A stretch of DNA of 64,000 nucleotides, from the NCBI GenBank assembly GCA_032690845.1, contig CM064427.1, positions 13,155,501 to 13,219,500 on the forward strand. The letters run 5' to 3'. Positions 46,425-59,100 of this stretch are shown piece by piece (positions within the stretch are counted from its first letter, which is position 1; the number at the start of each line of letters is the position of its first letter). The notes below the pieces were generated by a model. It saw only the letters and a program-made list of their open reading frames with translations. It did not search any database and was not told the DNA's origin. The position numbers were made by a program, and so were the translations under genes. The DNA comes from Eleusine coracana subsp. coracana. Taxonomy: Eukaryota; Streptophyta; Magnoliopsida; Poales; Poaceae.

Positions 46425-49400
46425 TGCATATATACAACTGAACCTATGACAGTGACCTAAGCAACAATCCTTGCAGCTGGGTAGCTCCGACAAGACACCA
46501 TAGTACAACTTCATTTCCGATGGTCTGCAACAGTGAAGAGATGATGGGTTGTCCTCCATTGAAGATACAGTTGTTCCTGTGCTTACAAATATCCCAAGCG
46601 ACAAGAATGATAAGAGAGTTTAGGCCTCTCCTCCACTCCTTTGGGACTTGATATCTCACCTTACTCCACCAACTAGAGAAATGGCTGTGGCTGGGGCGCA
46701 AAATGAGTGAGGTTCAACTTCAGGAACTCCAAGGTCCATATTTCCCTTGAGAAGACACATGATACTAAGAGATGCTCCAATGTTTCTTCAGCCTGGTCAC
46801 AAAAGGGGCAGGCAGCTGAATGTGGCAAGTTACGTTTAGCGAGGCAATCGGCTGTCCAGCAGCGGTTGTTGATGGCTAACCACATGAAGAACTTGCAGCG
46901 GGGAGGGGCCCAGGACTTCCAAATCCCTTTCCGTGGCGCAAACCTGATGGTCCCAAGGAAGAATGCTTCATACGCGGACTTGCTGGTGTAAGTACCAGAT
47001 TGTGAGAGACGCCATATGTGTTGATCCTATACTCCTTGTTGTAAGTGGAATGCTTCCACCAAATCCCATACTCTAAGATATTCAATAATAATTTGAACTG
47101 TTAGTGATCCTTGAATGTCTTTCACCCATGCTCTGTTGTTGAGGCCCTGAGCCACAGTCCATTGTTTGATCAACCGCTTTGGAATAATGCTGTAGAGATG
47201 TGGAGCAATTTCTTGAATCATTTGTCCATATATCCACCTGCCCATCCAAAATTTGGTCGCCTGACCATCACCAATGTGGGTTACCACGGCTACTTCGAAC
47301 TGGTCGTGAGGCACCAGTTTTTTGCAGCCATAACCAGCGAATACAAAGTGCCCAGCCTTGTATCTCAAGATCCTGGATACCAAGGCCATCGTACTTCAAT
47401 GGTCGCTGGACTCTATTCGAAGAGATGAGACAGTTTCCTCCATTAACCTTTTCTTGCCCCTTCCATAGAAAACCTCTGTGCCATTTTTTAATTGCTTTGA
47501 TTGCCCACTTAGGCAGGTCCAAAACGATCATGGAGTAAATCGGGACTGCACCTAGCACAAACTTAACTGTGACCAGCCGGCCAGCTCGGTTCATGAGTGA
47601 TGCTTTCCAACTGGGGAGGTGATCTGCTACCTTGTCAATTAGTGGGAGGATGTCACCTTTAGTGAGCCTTTGGACTGAGAGAGGCAGGCCGAGATACATA
47701 CAAGGGAAATTCTTAACCTCACAGGGGAGAACCTCGGAGATTGTGGCAATATCCTCCTCACTGCACTGAATGGGTGTCACTGAGCTCTTTGCAATGTTGG
47801 TACAGAGTCCAGAAGCATGGTCAAAGATATCAAGTAGCTGCTGGATGATTGCCAAGTCATTGGTTGGCAGACAAAGGAATATAACCTTGTCGTCCGCATA
47901 AAAAGAGATGCGATGGTGAGCTTGCTGAATTGCAATCTGCTGGAGGAGGCCATCCTGTGTTGCCTTTGTGACCAAGGAATTCAGCACATCCATTACCAAA
48001 ATGAATAACATGGTGGATAAGGGGTCCCCTTGTCGAAGGCCCCGATGATGATGGATTAGTTCACCCGGCTCACCATTCAGCAACACTTGTGTGGATGAGG
48101 TGAATAACAACAGGCTTAGTAGATTGCACCATTTTCTACCAAACCCAAGCTACTGCAAAACCTCCAAGAGAAATGACCATGACACAGAGTCAAATGCTTT
48201 GGATATGTCTAATTTCAGCAACACATGGGGCTCTCATCGACGGTGTAAGCATTTTGCTAGCTGCTGAACCATCATAAAATTATCATGGATGTTCCGGCCT
48301 TTAATGAAAGCACTTTGATTAACCGTCACCATTTGTGGCAATACCGGCGCCAAGCGATTTGCCATCAGTTTCGCTACCAGCTTATCAAAGCTGTGTATGA
48401 GACTTATCGGCTAGTAATCTTTTACTTCTGTGGCGTCCATCTTCTTGGGGAGCAGGGTGATGATTGCTGTGTTGAGTAGTCTGAACTTGAACACGTGACC
48501 ACGCTGAATCACCTCAAGAGCCTTCATAATGTCTGACTTGATTACAGCCCGACACATTTTGTAAAATCGGCCGGTGAAGCCACCCATCCCTGGTGCCCTG
48601 TCTTGTGGCATGTGTTTGATTGTCTCCCATACTTCCTCCTCCGTGAATGGCACATCAAGGGCAGCAAGATCATGACGGGTGTTGTAAAAGGCCGGTAGAT
48701 CCAACGAGAAGTCCCTTTGCACTGCCGTCCCTAGTAAATTGTCGTAGTAATCATATATGGCTTCATGCTTCTCCTTCTGTCCCGTAACGACTTGATCATC
48801 CACAAGCAGTTTTCCAATGAAGTTCTTCTTTTTGCGATATCTCGCATGTTGATGGAAGAAACCAGTATTTGCATCGCCTTCCTTCAAGTAAAGGACACGG
48901 GAGCGCATCCGGGCGATAGTGCACTCGAGGGAGGCTAACCCAAGACAACACTGCTTGAGCTTTTTTCGCAACCATTCCTCTCTAGCTGTAAGTGTCCTGG
49001 AGTCGCAGGCAATCTCCAATCGATGACGTACTTCCGTTGCCATACTGAGCTGCACTTTGACGTTGCCGGTTTTTCTTTGGCTCCAGCCCTGCAGCCCTTT
49101 GGACAGGAGGAAGTAACAGGTGCGTTCCAATTCTGTTGTACTGCCTCGAAGAAACCCGGGAGGTTGGGCAATGGTCAAAATAAAACCTTCTCTTCCCTTC
49201 CATATTAACCTTCATTCCTACCAGCAAAGGGCAATGGTCAGAGACTACCGAAGCTGTGCTTTGGAGTATGGCATCTGGAAAGATCTCCTCCCAATTAGAG
49301 CAGCAGAATGCTCTATCTAGTCTCACAAGAGTTGGTGAAGACCTCTCGTTTGACCAGGTGTACATGCGCCCAAGAAGAGGGATTTCTTTGACTTCCATAT

Positions 49401-49845
49401 CATCAAGAAACCTCCTGAAACGACCCATCACCCCCTTGTTTAAATTGTCATCAAGAGCTCGCACATCCCGCAGCTCCTGGAGAAAGGATAACTTATCATT
49501 TTATGGCCCATAAACACCGGTGAACCACCAATTTCGACCATCTTGCTCAGCCACTTGAATGGAAGCCGAGAAGGAGTCAGTTCGAGTGCAAACGACTTGG
49601 CAGGCTGAAGATTTCCATGCAATTACTATGCCCCCTCTTGTGCCATTAGCTGGCAGTGCAACATGCTTGTCATAGTTGGAGCCAATTACAGAGAGGAAAA
49701 GTCGCTGACTAAGCACCGCGACCTTTGTATCTTCAAAGGCATACTATGTCAGCATTAGAGGACAATATTACATCACGGACAGAGTTTCGACCGTCAGGTC
49801 TGTTGAGTCCCCGTGCATTCCAAATTAGATCAGCTTGTGGATCCA
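46425..49845 (-). pseudogene. LINE ORF2 (endonuclease-reverse transcriptase)
   Basis: Starts MDPQADLIWNARGLNRPDGR at 49845. The endonuclease (49845-49100) has RGLN near the start and SDHCPLLV (about 49225), the SDH motif of APE-type endonucleases. The reverse transcriptase (about 48700-47300) has FTGRFYK, HHHRGLRQGDPLS and the active-site ISFYADDKVIFL. The zf-RVT domain (46885-46680) reads HSAACPFCDQAEETLEHLL, followed by a Trp-rich C-terminus ending near 46425. The enzyme nicks target DNA and copies the LINE RNA there. Stops include VCL followed by stop near 49735 and one after VKDY at 48411, and several frame changes occur (49460, 48110, 47268). Confidence 0.85.
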
Positions 49846-49886
49846 TTACAAACAATTAATAAATGACCCAACAGAATAAGGCGGGA

Positions 49887-52800
49887 TCAGCATTGTCCGG
49901 GGAGCGAGCTCACCGCGCAGACATGCAGATCAACATACTCACGCCAACCAAAGAGTTCTGCCAGCGCCATAATGTGAGATTCAGGGAGGGGCTGCTCAAA
50001 CAGCTTGCTGTAATTGTGCTGGGCCTGCCTGTCAATCTTCTCAGTGTTCTCCAAAAACCCAAGGCTCTTGATGACGCGTCGTTGAGCATCAGTGAGGATC
50101 GGTCCAGGAGAGCAGGGGTCAGCTCCAGCTACGCGCCTGCTGCGGCGTGGAGCTGAGCCGGGAGCCGGTGCTTTGGCTCGCCTCTTGTGGATTACAGGTT
50201 GTGGGAGTAGGCAGTCCACGGGCTTGATCAGTTGCTGAACTCATGGGTGACGTGCTGGAGTCGTCGTAGTAGCATCCGCAGGTTGGGGTAATTTTGGGTG
50301 TCACGAATAGATTGGCCCAAACCGAGAGCCTTGCAGCGGGGTAGCCTCGGCCCTGGCCTCCACCATGGCCGCTGGGTTCGAAGAGCCACGCGGCAGAGTA
50401 GTCACGACCTCCGCCATGGGCGCTGGGTTCGGAGAGCCACGCAGCGGGGTCGCCACAGTCGATGCCAGGATTCTGCCTCGACTGGTGCCGGAACGACAGC
50501 CACCTCCGTATGCGCGGTCACTGTCATTTGATCCGGCTCTTCCGGTGCACTTGCTGCATGGGTGTTTTGGGTCTGGCTTCCACAACCGGTGCCACCACCA
50601 ACTAGGCAGAGAGCTTCTCTGCTTCGGAGAGCGTGCCCGGCGATCTTGTTTGGGGTAGCGGAGGGGAGACCACATAGGGTGGCCCATCGACCGACTCCGT
50701 AGCAGGCAGCGTAGGTTGGGCTCCAGATGGAGTGGGTGCACTGGTCAGCCCATTATCTGCCCCCCCCCCCCCCCCCCCCCTCCCCAACAGCAAGCCATGC
50801 CATCGAGACTGGGGAGCTCACGTGACCAGTCCACCGGGTCCCAAAAGGGAGACTTCGTAACGTTGGCAAATGGGACCACCAAATCTTTCATCTTGGCCAT
50901 GAGATCCTCGAGTGTCGACAACAGGTCCACTGGGGTGCAAGCATTCGCCTCGGCCGCTGGGGAATTGAAGTCGAAGGTCGCCTCGTCTCTCGACAATACA
51001 TCAACTGCAGGCGTGGCATCAAACACCAGGATCGTTGGCCGGATGATCAATGCGTGCGCCTGTTTCCAAGGTTGCGCCGCCCAGCGGCTGCTCTTGTGGC
51101 TCCATGTGGCGCACGCTGGTAGGGAGAGGGCCCAGCTGTGCACGCACCGGAATCCTGGTGCTGTCGCCGTTTCCCTGGTTGCCGCCGGCCGTCGGACTTC
51201 AGCACGACAAGTCTGAAGAACGTGAACGCCGCCGACAACGCCACGGCCCTGAGCCCTGGTTACCACCAGGCGGGGGAGGTGGGCCCCCTTACGGCCGATG
51301 AGGAGCGCTCAGGGCAACTGCAACCAAGACGGGGTAGGAGAGCGATGTCTTCACCGGTGGCAATGTAGCCACTGCAGTTCGCGGTTCCACAATTTGGAGA
51401 TCGATCTCTGGAGGAACAAAATCAGGACGGGAGCACCAAGCCGTCAGCCGGAACACGGACAAGTCCCGGCGAGACAAGGTATCAGGGTGGACTTCTCGGA
51501 CCCAGCAGAAGTTGTTAAGGAGTTGTGCCACCGTGGCAGCCTCCCAGGCGTGCGCCGGGATTCCCTGTAGCTCGACGTCGATCAGGGAAGGCAGCACCGC
51601 TCCAACAGCGTTCGCCAGCTGAGTCCATCGCTTGAAGTGCAGCAAGCCACACAAAGCGCGGAACGGGCGACCACCATTGTAGACTTCATAAACGCGGATT
51701 TCATGAGCGTGGGCTCAGATATACCCCCTCTCGATGCCGTCCATCGGAGATTCGCCATCGTCCACGTGGTGGCCATGTTCGACAAAAGCGAGCGGCGAGA
51801 TTCCCCGTCGTGACGGCCGTCTGTGACGCCGTCACTCATCTCACTCCCATTTCCATCGGTCGTCGCTGCCTCCGCTCACGTTTCGCCGTCGTTCCAAACA
51901 CCATTGCTCCAAGACTTCGCCGGCGACCATGGAATGCAGCCCCTGGACGTCGAATCATCAAATTGCAGCTCTGCACGCTGCCGCGCCGCGGCGGGAGGGA
52001 GGAAGGAGGAAGAAGGACAGTAGGAAAAGAAAATCGAACGCAGTCTGGTCCGCCGCCGTTGAATCGCATCGCTGCCGCGCCATGGCCGGAGCAAGCAGAA
52101 AACGGGTGCGCCATGGCTAGAGGAAGAAGAAGATGACGGCAACGCTGCCGCGCCGCGGCGGGAGGGAGGAAGGAAGGAGGAAGAAGGACAGTAGGAAAAG
52201 AAAACCGAACGCAGTCTGGTCCGCCGCCGTTGAATCGCATCGCCGCCGCGCCATGACTGGGGAAGCAGAAAACGGGTGCGCCATGGCTAGAGGAAGAAGA
52301 TGACGACGGTAAACGGCGATGACGGCGCCGTCACGGAGGTAGCAGCTTTGCCGCCACGTGGTCGTTGGGAATCTTGAGATATGCGGCATCTAGCGGGGGT
52401 GTATATGAGCCCACGCTCAGCCGCTGCTTTGCTTAGACTTCATCAACAGCTGCCTCATCAGGGAGCATGAGGATGTAATCAGTTGTTGACGTGTGGTGGA
52501 AAGTCATGCCCTCCGCCGCGACGTCGAACCGCATGGAGATCTCGTCCTTCAGGTTCTCCACCGGGGTGATGGGTCCATCGTAGACCAAAGACACGATCAG
52601 ACCACGCCGGAGCTCAAGCTCCATCCTGACGATGCTGGCCGAACGGTCGATGATGCACTGAGGCCGAGCTGGCGGCCGCTCTACAGCATCAGCCGCTGCC
52701 GCGGCCATCTCCGTCCCAGAGGCGGGGGAATTGGCCTCGTCGTCACGGCCGCTCAGCAGGGGCTGAGGGACCAGCGTGGTCTTTCTAGAATGCCGTCTGC

Positions 52801-53355
52801 GGACCCGCCGGCGGTGGCATGTATGGCGGCCTTCCTAGCCAACCACCTGCGCGCCTATGGGACCCGTAACTTGAGGCGCCTCCGTGACTGGTGCAGCAGA
52901 GGTACGCGGCCAAACCGGGATCCGCTGCAGCTGCTTGCGGGGGCAGTTGAAGGAGCGGTGCCCAAGCCGACGGCAGGTGAAGCAGCAGGTTTCCCGGGGG
53001 CAGAGCGCTGCGCGGTGCGAGCAGGTAAGGCAGTTGAAGCACCGCCCGCGCAACACAACAGGGACCTCATGACGTGGACGGCGGGGGGGGGGGGGGGGGG
53101 GGGGGGCGGCGCGCCTGCCGCTCACGCCAGCTCCGAACCACCTGCCATTCGTCCGCATCCGGCTTCTCATTGTGCGAGACGTGGACCTCAGAACGGAGGA
53201 TGATCTTTGAGGCTGGAGAAGCCGCCGACGAAAGGACAACCTCTTTTGGCAGGGCCGCCAGAGAGAGGAGAACGTCTCGGTAGGACGCCACCAGGATAGT
53301 CGCCGGAGTAGCCGATACGTGGGACACCGACACCGTGCGGGGATTGCCCTCTATG
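49887..53355 (-). pseudogene. LINE ORF1 (gag-like RNA-binding protein)
   Basis: Order on the minus strand: an N-terminal region with VSVSHVSATPATILVASYRD (53355-53270); a proline stretch encoded by a 24-base C run; two CCHC zinc knuckles, CFNCLTCSHRAALC and CFTCRRLGHRSFNC (about 53010-52950); and a DUF4283-type domain beginning CIIDRSASIVRMELELRRG (52670). The coding sequence is then broken by a 744-bp insertion and resumes EVYNGGRPFRALCGLLHFKR (51688 downward), IPAHAWEAA and LSVFRLTAW. The C-terminal part, ending at 49887, has RRSRRVAGADP and ALAELFGW. ORF1 proteins coat LINE RNA. It overlaps no ORF2 sequence and is damaged by frame changes, stops and the insertion. Confidence 0.75.
51690..52433. 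mobile_element. Mutator-like element inside LINE ORF1
   Basis: A 10-bp duplication TAGACTTCAT (51680-51689 and 52434-52443) exactly brackets it, and removing it joins the ORF1 codons AAVDEV and EVYNGG in phase. The two ends are inverted copies of a block with GAGCGTGGGCTCA, ATGCC and CCACGTGG. Inside is a tandem duplication of about 163 bp (51976-52139 and 52140-52300). No transposase is present. Confidence 0.75.
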
Positions 53356-53644
53356 GAGGAAGGCGATGCGTCACTTCAACACTCCGCCTTGGAACAGCCC
53401 GTCAGGGGTGCACTGCCTGCGGCGCTCGGTGACGAAGGGGTGGGGCCTAGCACTGGGAAGGAGAGGCCTAGATTCACGGTGGCCGTCTTGCCTGGAATCG
53501 GCGTCGACGTGGGGCTGGTGGTGGAGGGCGATGCACCGGGGAGAGGAGGGGACAGGGGAGACGGGAGGGCGATCTATGTTGCCTTACGCGGAGATTGATT
53601 ATGGTGTACTACTTTCTCATTTCATTTGTTTGTTTCATATGGCA

Positions 53645-55260
53645 GTGGTTCGGAGGTGACAAGTGTAGGTGATCACGAGCTCCATGTTAATGGCATTCTG
53701 GGTGTTCTAGTCAGGCAACACTTCCCTGGCCTCATTACGGTCAATGACTAGGAGGTGCCGGCGTACATGTGGGAGCACTACAAACTTGTCCCCAATTTCC
53801 CAGATCGGGACGACTGGGTTTTCGCCAATAAGGCGGTGCGGATGACGGTTGAGCCATGGGTAAGTTTTTCTGATTCCCTCGATTTTATTGCATTGCTCAT
53901 TGGATATTTATGAAATAATGACGGGATAAACAATTGTAAATGCAGGATTTCTACATTTGCATTCCTGATAAGATGGACAAGGCGATGGCCTAGGTTGATG
54001 CTGCATGTCCTAAGCTGGTGACGGACATGCATTACGAGACACACATTCAAGCCATCATAACATACAACGCGAATTACCTTTGAACAAAGCTGACAAAAGC
54101 TGTTGCACGAAAGATGCACCTGACACGAGAGCAATACCTGCAGGTAAATATATAACAATAATATTGATTTTTTTCTAGATTAAGTAAGTTTACTTGAATA
54201 TTCTGATATGTCGTATACTTGATGACGTTTAGGTGCCTCCGTGGTGGTGCGCCATGCATATGCGCTGCTGGAAACATATGATGGAGAGGTGGCTCGACCC
54301 CGACTGGGAGGATAGGCATAATGCTTGCTGAGAGCATCATTTGCTGATGCCTGATCCCACACACCATCACGGCACCGTCCCCCTCCCCATATACATGCGC
54401 CGATGGGTACGCAAATTCATTTCTCATATATGCTACATATGCTCATTTTTGCATAATTTCAAATTCTGCATAATCTCTAATCATTTTGTTGTTTCCTTCA
54501 TAGTCGGCATTACATGGGGGTCAGTCCATTGGCCCGTTGAAGCGATATGCTTTACCCAACAAGGGCAAGGTGACTTCCAACATTGACTACAACCCAGACG
54601 ACCTGCCCTTAGCGTACAGCAACTAGAGCGTCCATAGTCGCATCGGTGAGTACTCATCGATGGCAAGGGACGTGCATGGTCCAGACTTTGACCCGAGCAC
54701 TGTGGATCTCGATGGAGAGATCGTCATGAGGGTAAGAGAAGAAAATAAACATGGACGGTACTGGATTGGTGATAGCATACTGCACACGGCCAGTACTCTC
54801 ACTCTCTCCTAGATCCGAGCGAGGAGCACGAGTTCGGCCCCACCCACGTCTGAGTGTTGCACAGGTCCATTTGGAAAAAATGGAGGTAATTTCTATTTTA
54901 TAATTTGTTTATTGCTTTTGTACATACATTTGCATCTTAACATTTTTATATATTGCCATAGGCCGCGCTAGATGAAGAGAGAATGAAACGGGAGGCGACG
55001 GAGGGGCAGATGCAACAGATGCCACCCTCCGCCACCGATGCCATTCTACACTCCACCTACTCCTTCTGGCACTCCTGTGAGTCACCTCATACTTACACAT
55101 GTTCTAGTTTGTAGTTATCTAATATCTCACACATCTAATCTATTGTTCCTTGTCTAGACTCAATCGGCGGCAGAATCGAATCAATTGCCGGCATCTCAAC
55201 GAATGCCAGATTGGCCGTAGTGGCCAACTCACTGAGGAGTTGTTCGTTTCACTGTATTTT
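53645..55260 (+). pseudogene. Transposase_24 (Ptta/En/Spm, TNPA-like) of CACTA-4
   Basis: Exons can be followed at about 53645-53859, 53946-54143, 54233-54406 and 54504-54731, with further pieces near 54810-54890 and 54961-55076, all with GT/AG borders. Translation: GVLVRQHFPGLITVND, EVPAYMWEHYKLVPNFPD, then DFYICIPDKMDKAMA, then VARKMHLTREQYLQVPPWW, then RRWSALHGGQSIGPLKRYAL. This matches the DNA-binding protein encoded downstream of TNP2 in plant CACTA elements. Premature stops occur at about 53749 (TAG), 53990 (TAG), 54081 (TGA), 54328 (TGA) and 54625 (TAG), but the frame is otherwise kept. The upstream exons may have been separated by the LINE. Confidence 0.75.
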
Positions 55261-55562
55261 CTAAGTACCCTTTACACTTGATGAACTTAGTTGGAATCTA
55301 GAACTTTCTGGACCATGTGAACTTAGTTTATAACTATATAACTATGGTTTGATGATATACGTGCTTGTGAGTGTAATGATGATGAATAATGTGATATATG
55401 TGCTATATATGATGAAAATTATGAGTTACGATGATATATGTGGTTGTGGATGTGAGATGTTTATGTATATGTGATTTATAATGATGTATATGTGATATAT
55501 GTGATGTATATGTGTTTTTTGTTGTTTTTAGAGCAAAAATAATGAATTTGTGGTAATCTGAA

Positions 55563-56005
55563 AGATTTATTTACCGAGTGTCCTAGAACTTTGCTAAGCA
55601 TTGTGACCCCAACAATCGACAAATACAGGGAGTTTGTCGAGTGCCACAACGTGGGCACTCGACAAACATGTAGTATTTGCCGAGAGCTAGGACACGGGCA
55701 CTAGGCAAACTGGGAGTTTTTGCCGAGTGCCCTACCAGCAGGCACTCGACACATAGTAAAGGTTTGCCGAGTGCCAGACGTCGGGCACTCGGCAAAGAGG
55801 GGCTGACGCCGTCATCCCTGTTAAGGTCACTTTTTTTTTGCCGAGTGTCCTGGTAGCACTTGGCAAACCCTTTGCGGAGTGCTGACATTCGGCACTCGGT
55901 AAATAGCCCTTTGCCGATGGAGTTTCACCGTGCGCCCTTCGCCGAGTGTATACGTGTTTTTGCCGAGTGCATTTGCACTCGGAAAAGAGCAGGCATCCCG
56001 TAGTG
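55563..56005. repeat. CACTA-4 3' subterminal array
   Basis: About a dozen forward or inverted copies of TTTGCCGAGTGCC / GGCACTCGGCAAA, spaced 20-40 bases apart, running to the terminal repeat at 56005. Best preserved at 55730-55800. Confidence 0.85.
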
Positions 56006-56177
56006 TTTAATACCATATAAGGGAGAAATATATGCGATGGATTGTATTGCATCAAACCTCTCGACCGGTATACATGAGAATATAGGATTTGAGGATCAAT
56101 ATGACTTTCTGATACATATAGCAGTCTACGATACATATATTCAAAGTACAAAACACTACCACAAATAGGGCCTGTAG

Positions 56178-59100
56178 TGTCGCAACCCTATACCGAAGTA
56201 TAGAGTGTGCCGTACAGGATCGCCTCGGGAGATGGTTAACGCAGTAACCATACATAGCGTTCACACAGGAACGTCCATCATTTACAAAGATACGTCATCA
56301 AGTGCTTAATATTACAAGTTCAAGGGTCATAGCGGAAGCAAATGTAGCTACATTACCATACATCTATTCTTGGTTCAGATTACATAAATATGCGGAGGCG
56401 AAAGATACGACAAACACTACGTAGAACCTAAGTAAGCCATGCCGGCCCTACGGCAATGGCTCACTCATCTTGATTAGGGGAGTTGGGGACCCATTCAATG
56501 GTCCAGTTCTGGGGCTCCTCACCTTCCCACACACCTTTGCTACAGCAATCACAATAAGTAGCTCGAGGCAGACCTGAAAAACCACATAATCGCAAAGCCT
56601 GAGTATCTAGCATACTCCGCAAGACTTACCCGTCCAGAAGGTTCACTAAAACCGACTCCTAACATGCAGGGGGCTGACCAGGTTTATTTGATATTTGCAT
56701 AAAAGCACCTATTAATTCTATGCGATGATGCTTATTGCTTACCCAAGATTTTAATTGCTTGTTGCGGAAAAAGGAACTGCAGTTGACCCTAGCTAGCTGC
56801 TAAGACTTGTGCCAATATAAAGAACAGTACAACATAGCAATAGGTATCCATAGAGTAAATAAATTTCAGCATCATAACCAAACTTCTCTACTTGAAGTAT
56901 CATTGCCACTGCTCGAACAAGAGGTACTCATAACCGCGAGGGACGGCAATTCGAATTGATTTACATCCTGCAGGAGAATAACCCAAATGCACGACATACG
57001 CATCATTTAAGAACACGTATGGCCACCGTTCATGAGGTTACGATAAAGTCGATCCGGGGCCATCGATCCCGAGTACACGTCCTCCCCGTGATACAGTACT
57101 TCGTACCCGAGGCTTAACCCGTGCACTCGCCAGCGGGCCTCGACCCGTGCATCCACCGTGCCATTCACATCACCTCTGGATCGATGAGTAATACTGTCCA
57201 ACAATACGGCGCCCAAGTTACTAGGTTTACCAATTCCCACATAGAGGTATGCACTTGGTACTGTTCAATACTTGTCCGCGGAGTTGCAACGGTAGGTTCT
57301 CAAATTTTAACCAATTTCATTCTTCACGCGAATCATGATTTAATCGAGTGATCCCATAGCCTAGCGTTGACTCTACTAATTTAAGCCTAGCAGTTGCTAA
57401 CGAAAAAGGCTTACTAACGTAAACTAAGCATAGGTCATAGTTTGTTTATGCAAGTGGGTTTCCATCCAAGCCCTATACCTAATGCACAATACAATATCCC
57501 TCTATGGCGACGAAATAAAAAGGACTCGTAAATCAGTAGGTGTGCACCGGGGCTTGCCTTGGGAGTGATCGTAGTTAGAGTTCTCGGCAGGATTTAGCTC
57601 AACTTCGGGCTCCTCAGGGTTGCTTGCCATGTCCTTGCTCCCGGTCTCGCTTCCTAGTCAATGCAGTGCAATGCACGGTAAGGAATTGGACGATGATTCA
57701 TGGCACTTCCTCAATAAATGGAATTTGACGGAATGATGCTGATGCGTGAGATGACATGCTTGCACACACTCTGACAATTACTGCTTTTAAGGGGACAAAC
57801 TTCTAATTAGGGAAGTGGGAGGCATGGCAATCAACAAGCATATCAACTACATCCCAAATACAAGTATACCTTTGGTGCTAAGGAATTAGCAGGGTATTTT
57901 TCCTCGGTATGCCAAGGCCTACTTAGCAAACATGCAAAGCTTCTTAACTACACTCTTACCCGGGGTGCATTCACCAATTATAATGCCCATGCAAGAGAAC
58001 ATAGAAACTTTATATTGCAAGGTTAATTATAACCTCCTAGAATTCGACATGCTCACTTTTAATTATAACCCTAAACCAATCTAGATATATAAGCTAATTG
58101 TGAATCATGAGTATACCATGGAAAATAATAAACTTTACTGTAAGTCAAGATTCACATGTTGCCTGGACAGTCCCAAGATGGATTTATCCTTAACAAAACT
58201 TATATGCATAAACAAGGCACCATTTATATTAGAATTCCTTCAAACTAATTATTAATGAGCCCTTTAACCACAAGAGCATGCTGATGGTGCCCTAAATTTT
58301 TTTCATGGAGATTTTATAGTCATGCAGAAATGCCCAAAGAGCAGGAATGCTAAATTCCAGAATTAAAATCCTACCCAAGAATTTATATAAATTCCTTTAC
58401 TGAAAATGGGGATTATGCAATAACACTAAAATTTGCATAAAAGATGGAAATGTGCTTTAGTAGAAAGTTTAGGAATGACATGAAATGCTTACTGACCAAA
58501 TCCCATGATTTTACCAGCTATAAATTTTGAATTATGAATTTAATACTCTTAGCAAGGTTCTAACTTTGGTGATTTAATTTTACTAATCTACTGCATAACT
58601 CTGGCTCTCATCTTGTTTTTCTGGTAGAGGAGGATTTTAGGAATCCAACAAAATTGTTTTCATGCTCATTGGACTTTTATTTTTCGAGTTATGAATTTTT
58701 GAAGATTTTAACAAAGTTGGGGCTAATTTACAGAAATGCCACTCGGCATTTTCAAATGCCCGAGAGCGCGCGCGCAGGGTGGCTGGCGCCGGCGAGCCCG
58801 GGCCAGCGGCCAATCGGCAGCGCGGCTCGGCCAACGCCGCTTGCGCACGTGCTCAGCACCCCACGGCGACCTTGTGGGCCCGGTGGGTGTCCCGCGGGAA
58901 GCGCTAGAGATGGCCGGCGGCGAGCAGCGGAGCAGAGGGAGGGTACGGCGGCGTCGCGCGGCGAGCACAACAAGCGAGAGGGGTCAGGGAGTGGAGCGAG
59001 AGCATCACCTCAGTGCGGAGATTGACGGCGTGGAGGAGCTAGGCGACGGGGAGGGCCGGAAGAGGGGTCTCGTCGGCGGGGTGGGGGGGGGGGGGGGGGG

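Larger units (their letters stand above)
46274..53616 (-). mobile_element. LINE (grass L1-type), decayed
   Basis: On the minus strand it has a GC-rich 5' region, ORF1 with two zinc knuckles, ORF2 with endonuclease, reverse transcriptase and zf-RVT, and a 3' end reading CAGCTCTCCTACGCATTC then TAGAAAAAA, the usual 3' tail of grass LINEs. A 14-base match TCATTTCATTTGTT occurs at 46245-46258 and 53617-53630 and may be the target-site duplication, though 15 extra bases lie between it and the A run. It sits inside CACTA-4 and contains a Mutator-like element at 51690-52433. Confidence 0.75.
42817..56005 (+). mobile_element. CACTA-4, large En/Spm element with nested insertions
   Basis: The left end is CACTACCAAACCGATCATTT at 42817. 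The right end, read inverted, is CACTACGGGATGCCTGCTCT (to 56005). TTT flanks both (42814-42816, 56006-56008), a 3-bp duplication. Subterminal GCCGAGTGC motifs occur on both sides. It carries TNP2 (43720-45797) and a Transposase_24 gene (53645-55260) on the same strand, the two-gene layout of autonomous En/Spm elements. Between them lie an LTR fragment and a 7.3-kb LINE. It is no longer autonomous because both genes are broken. Confidence 0.75.
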
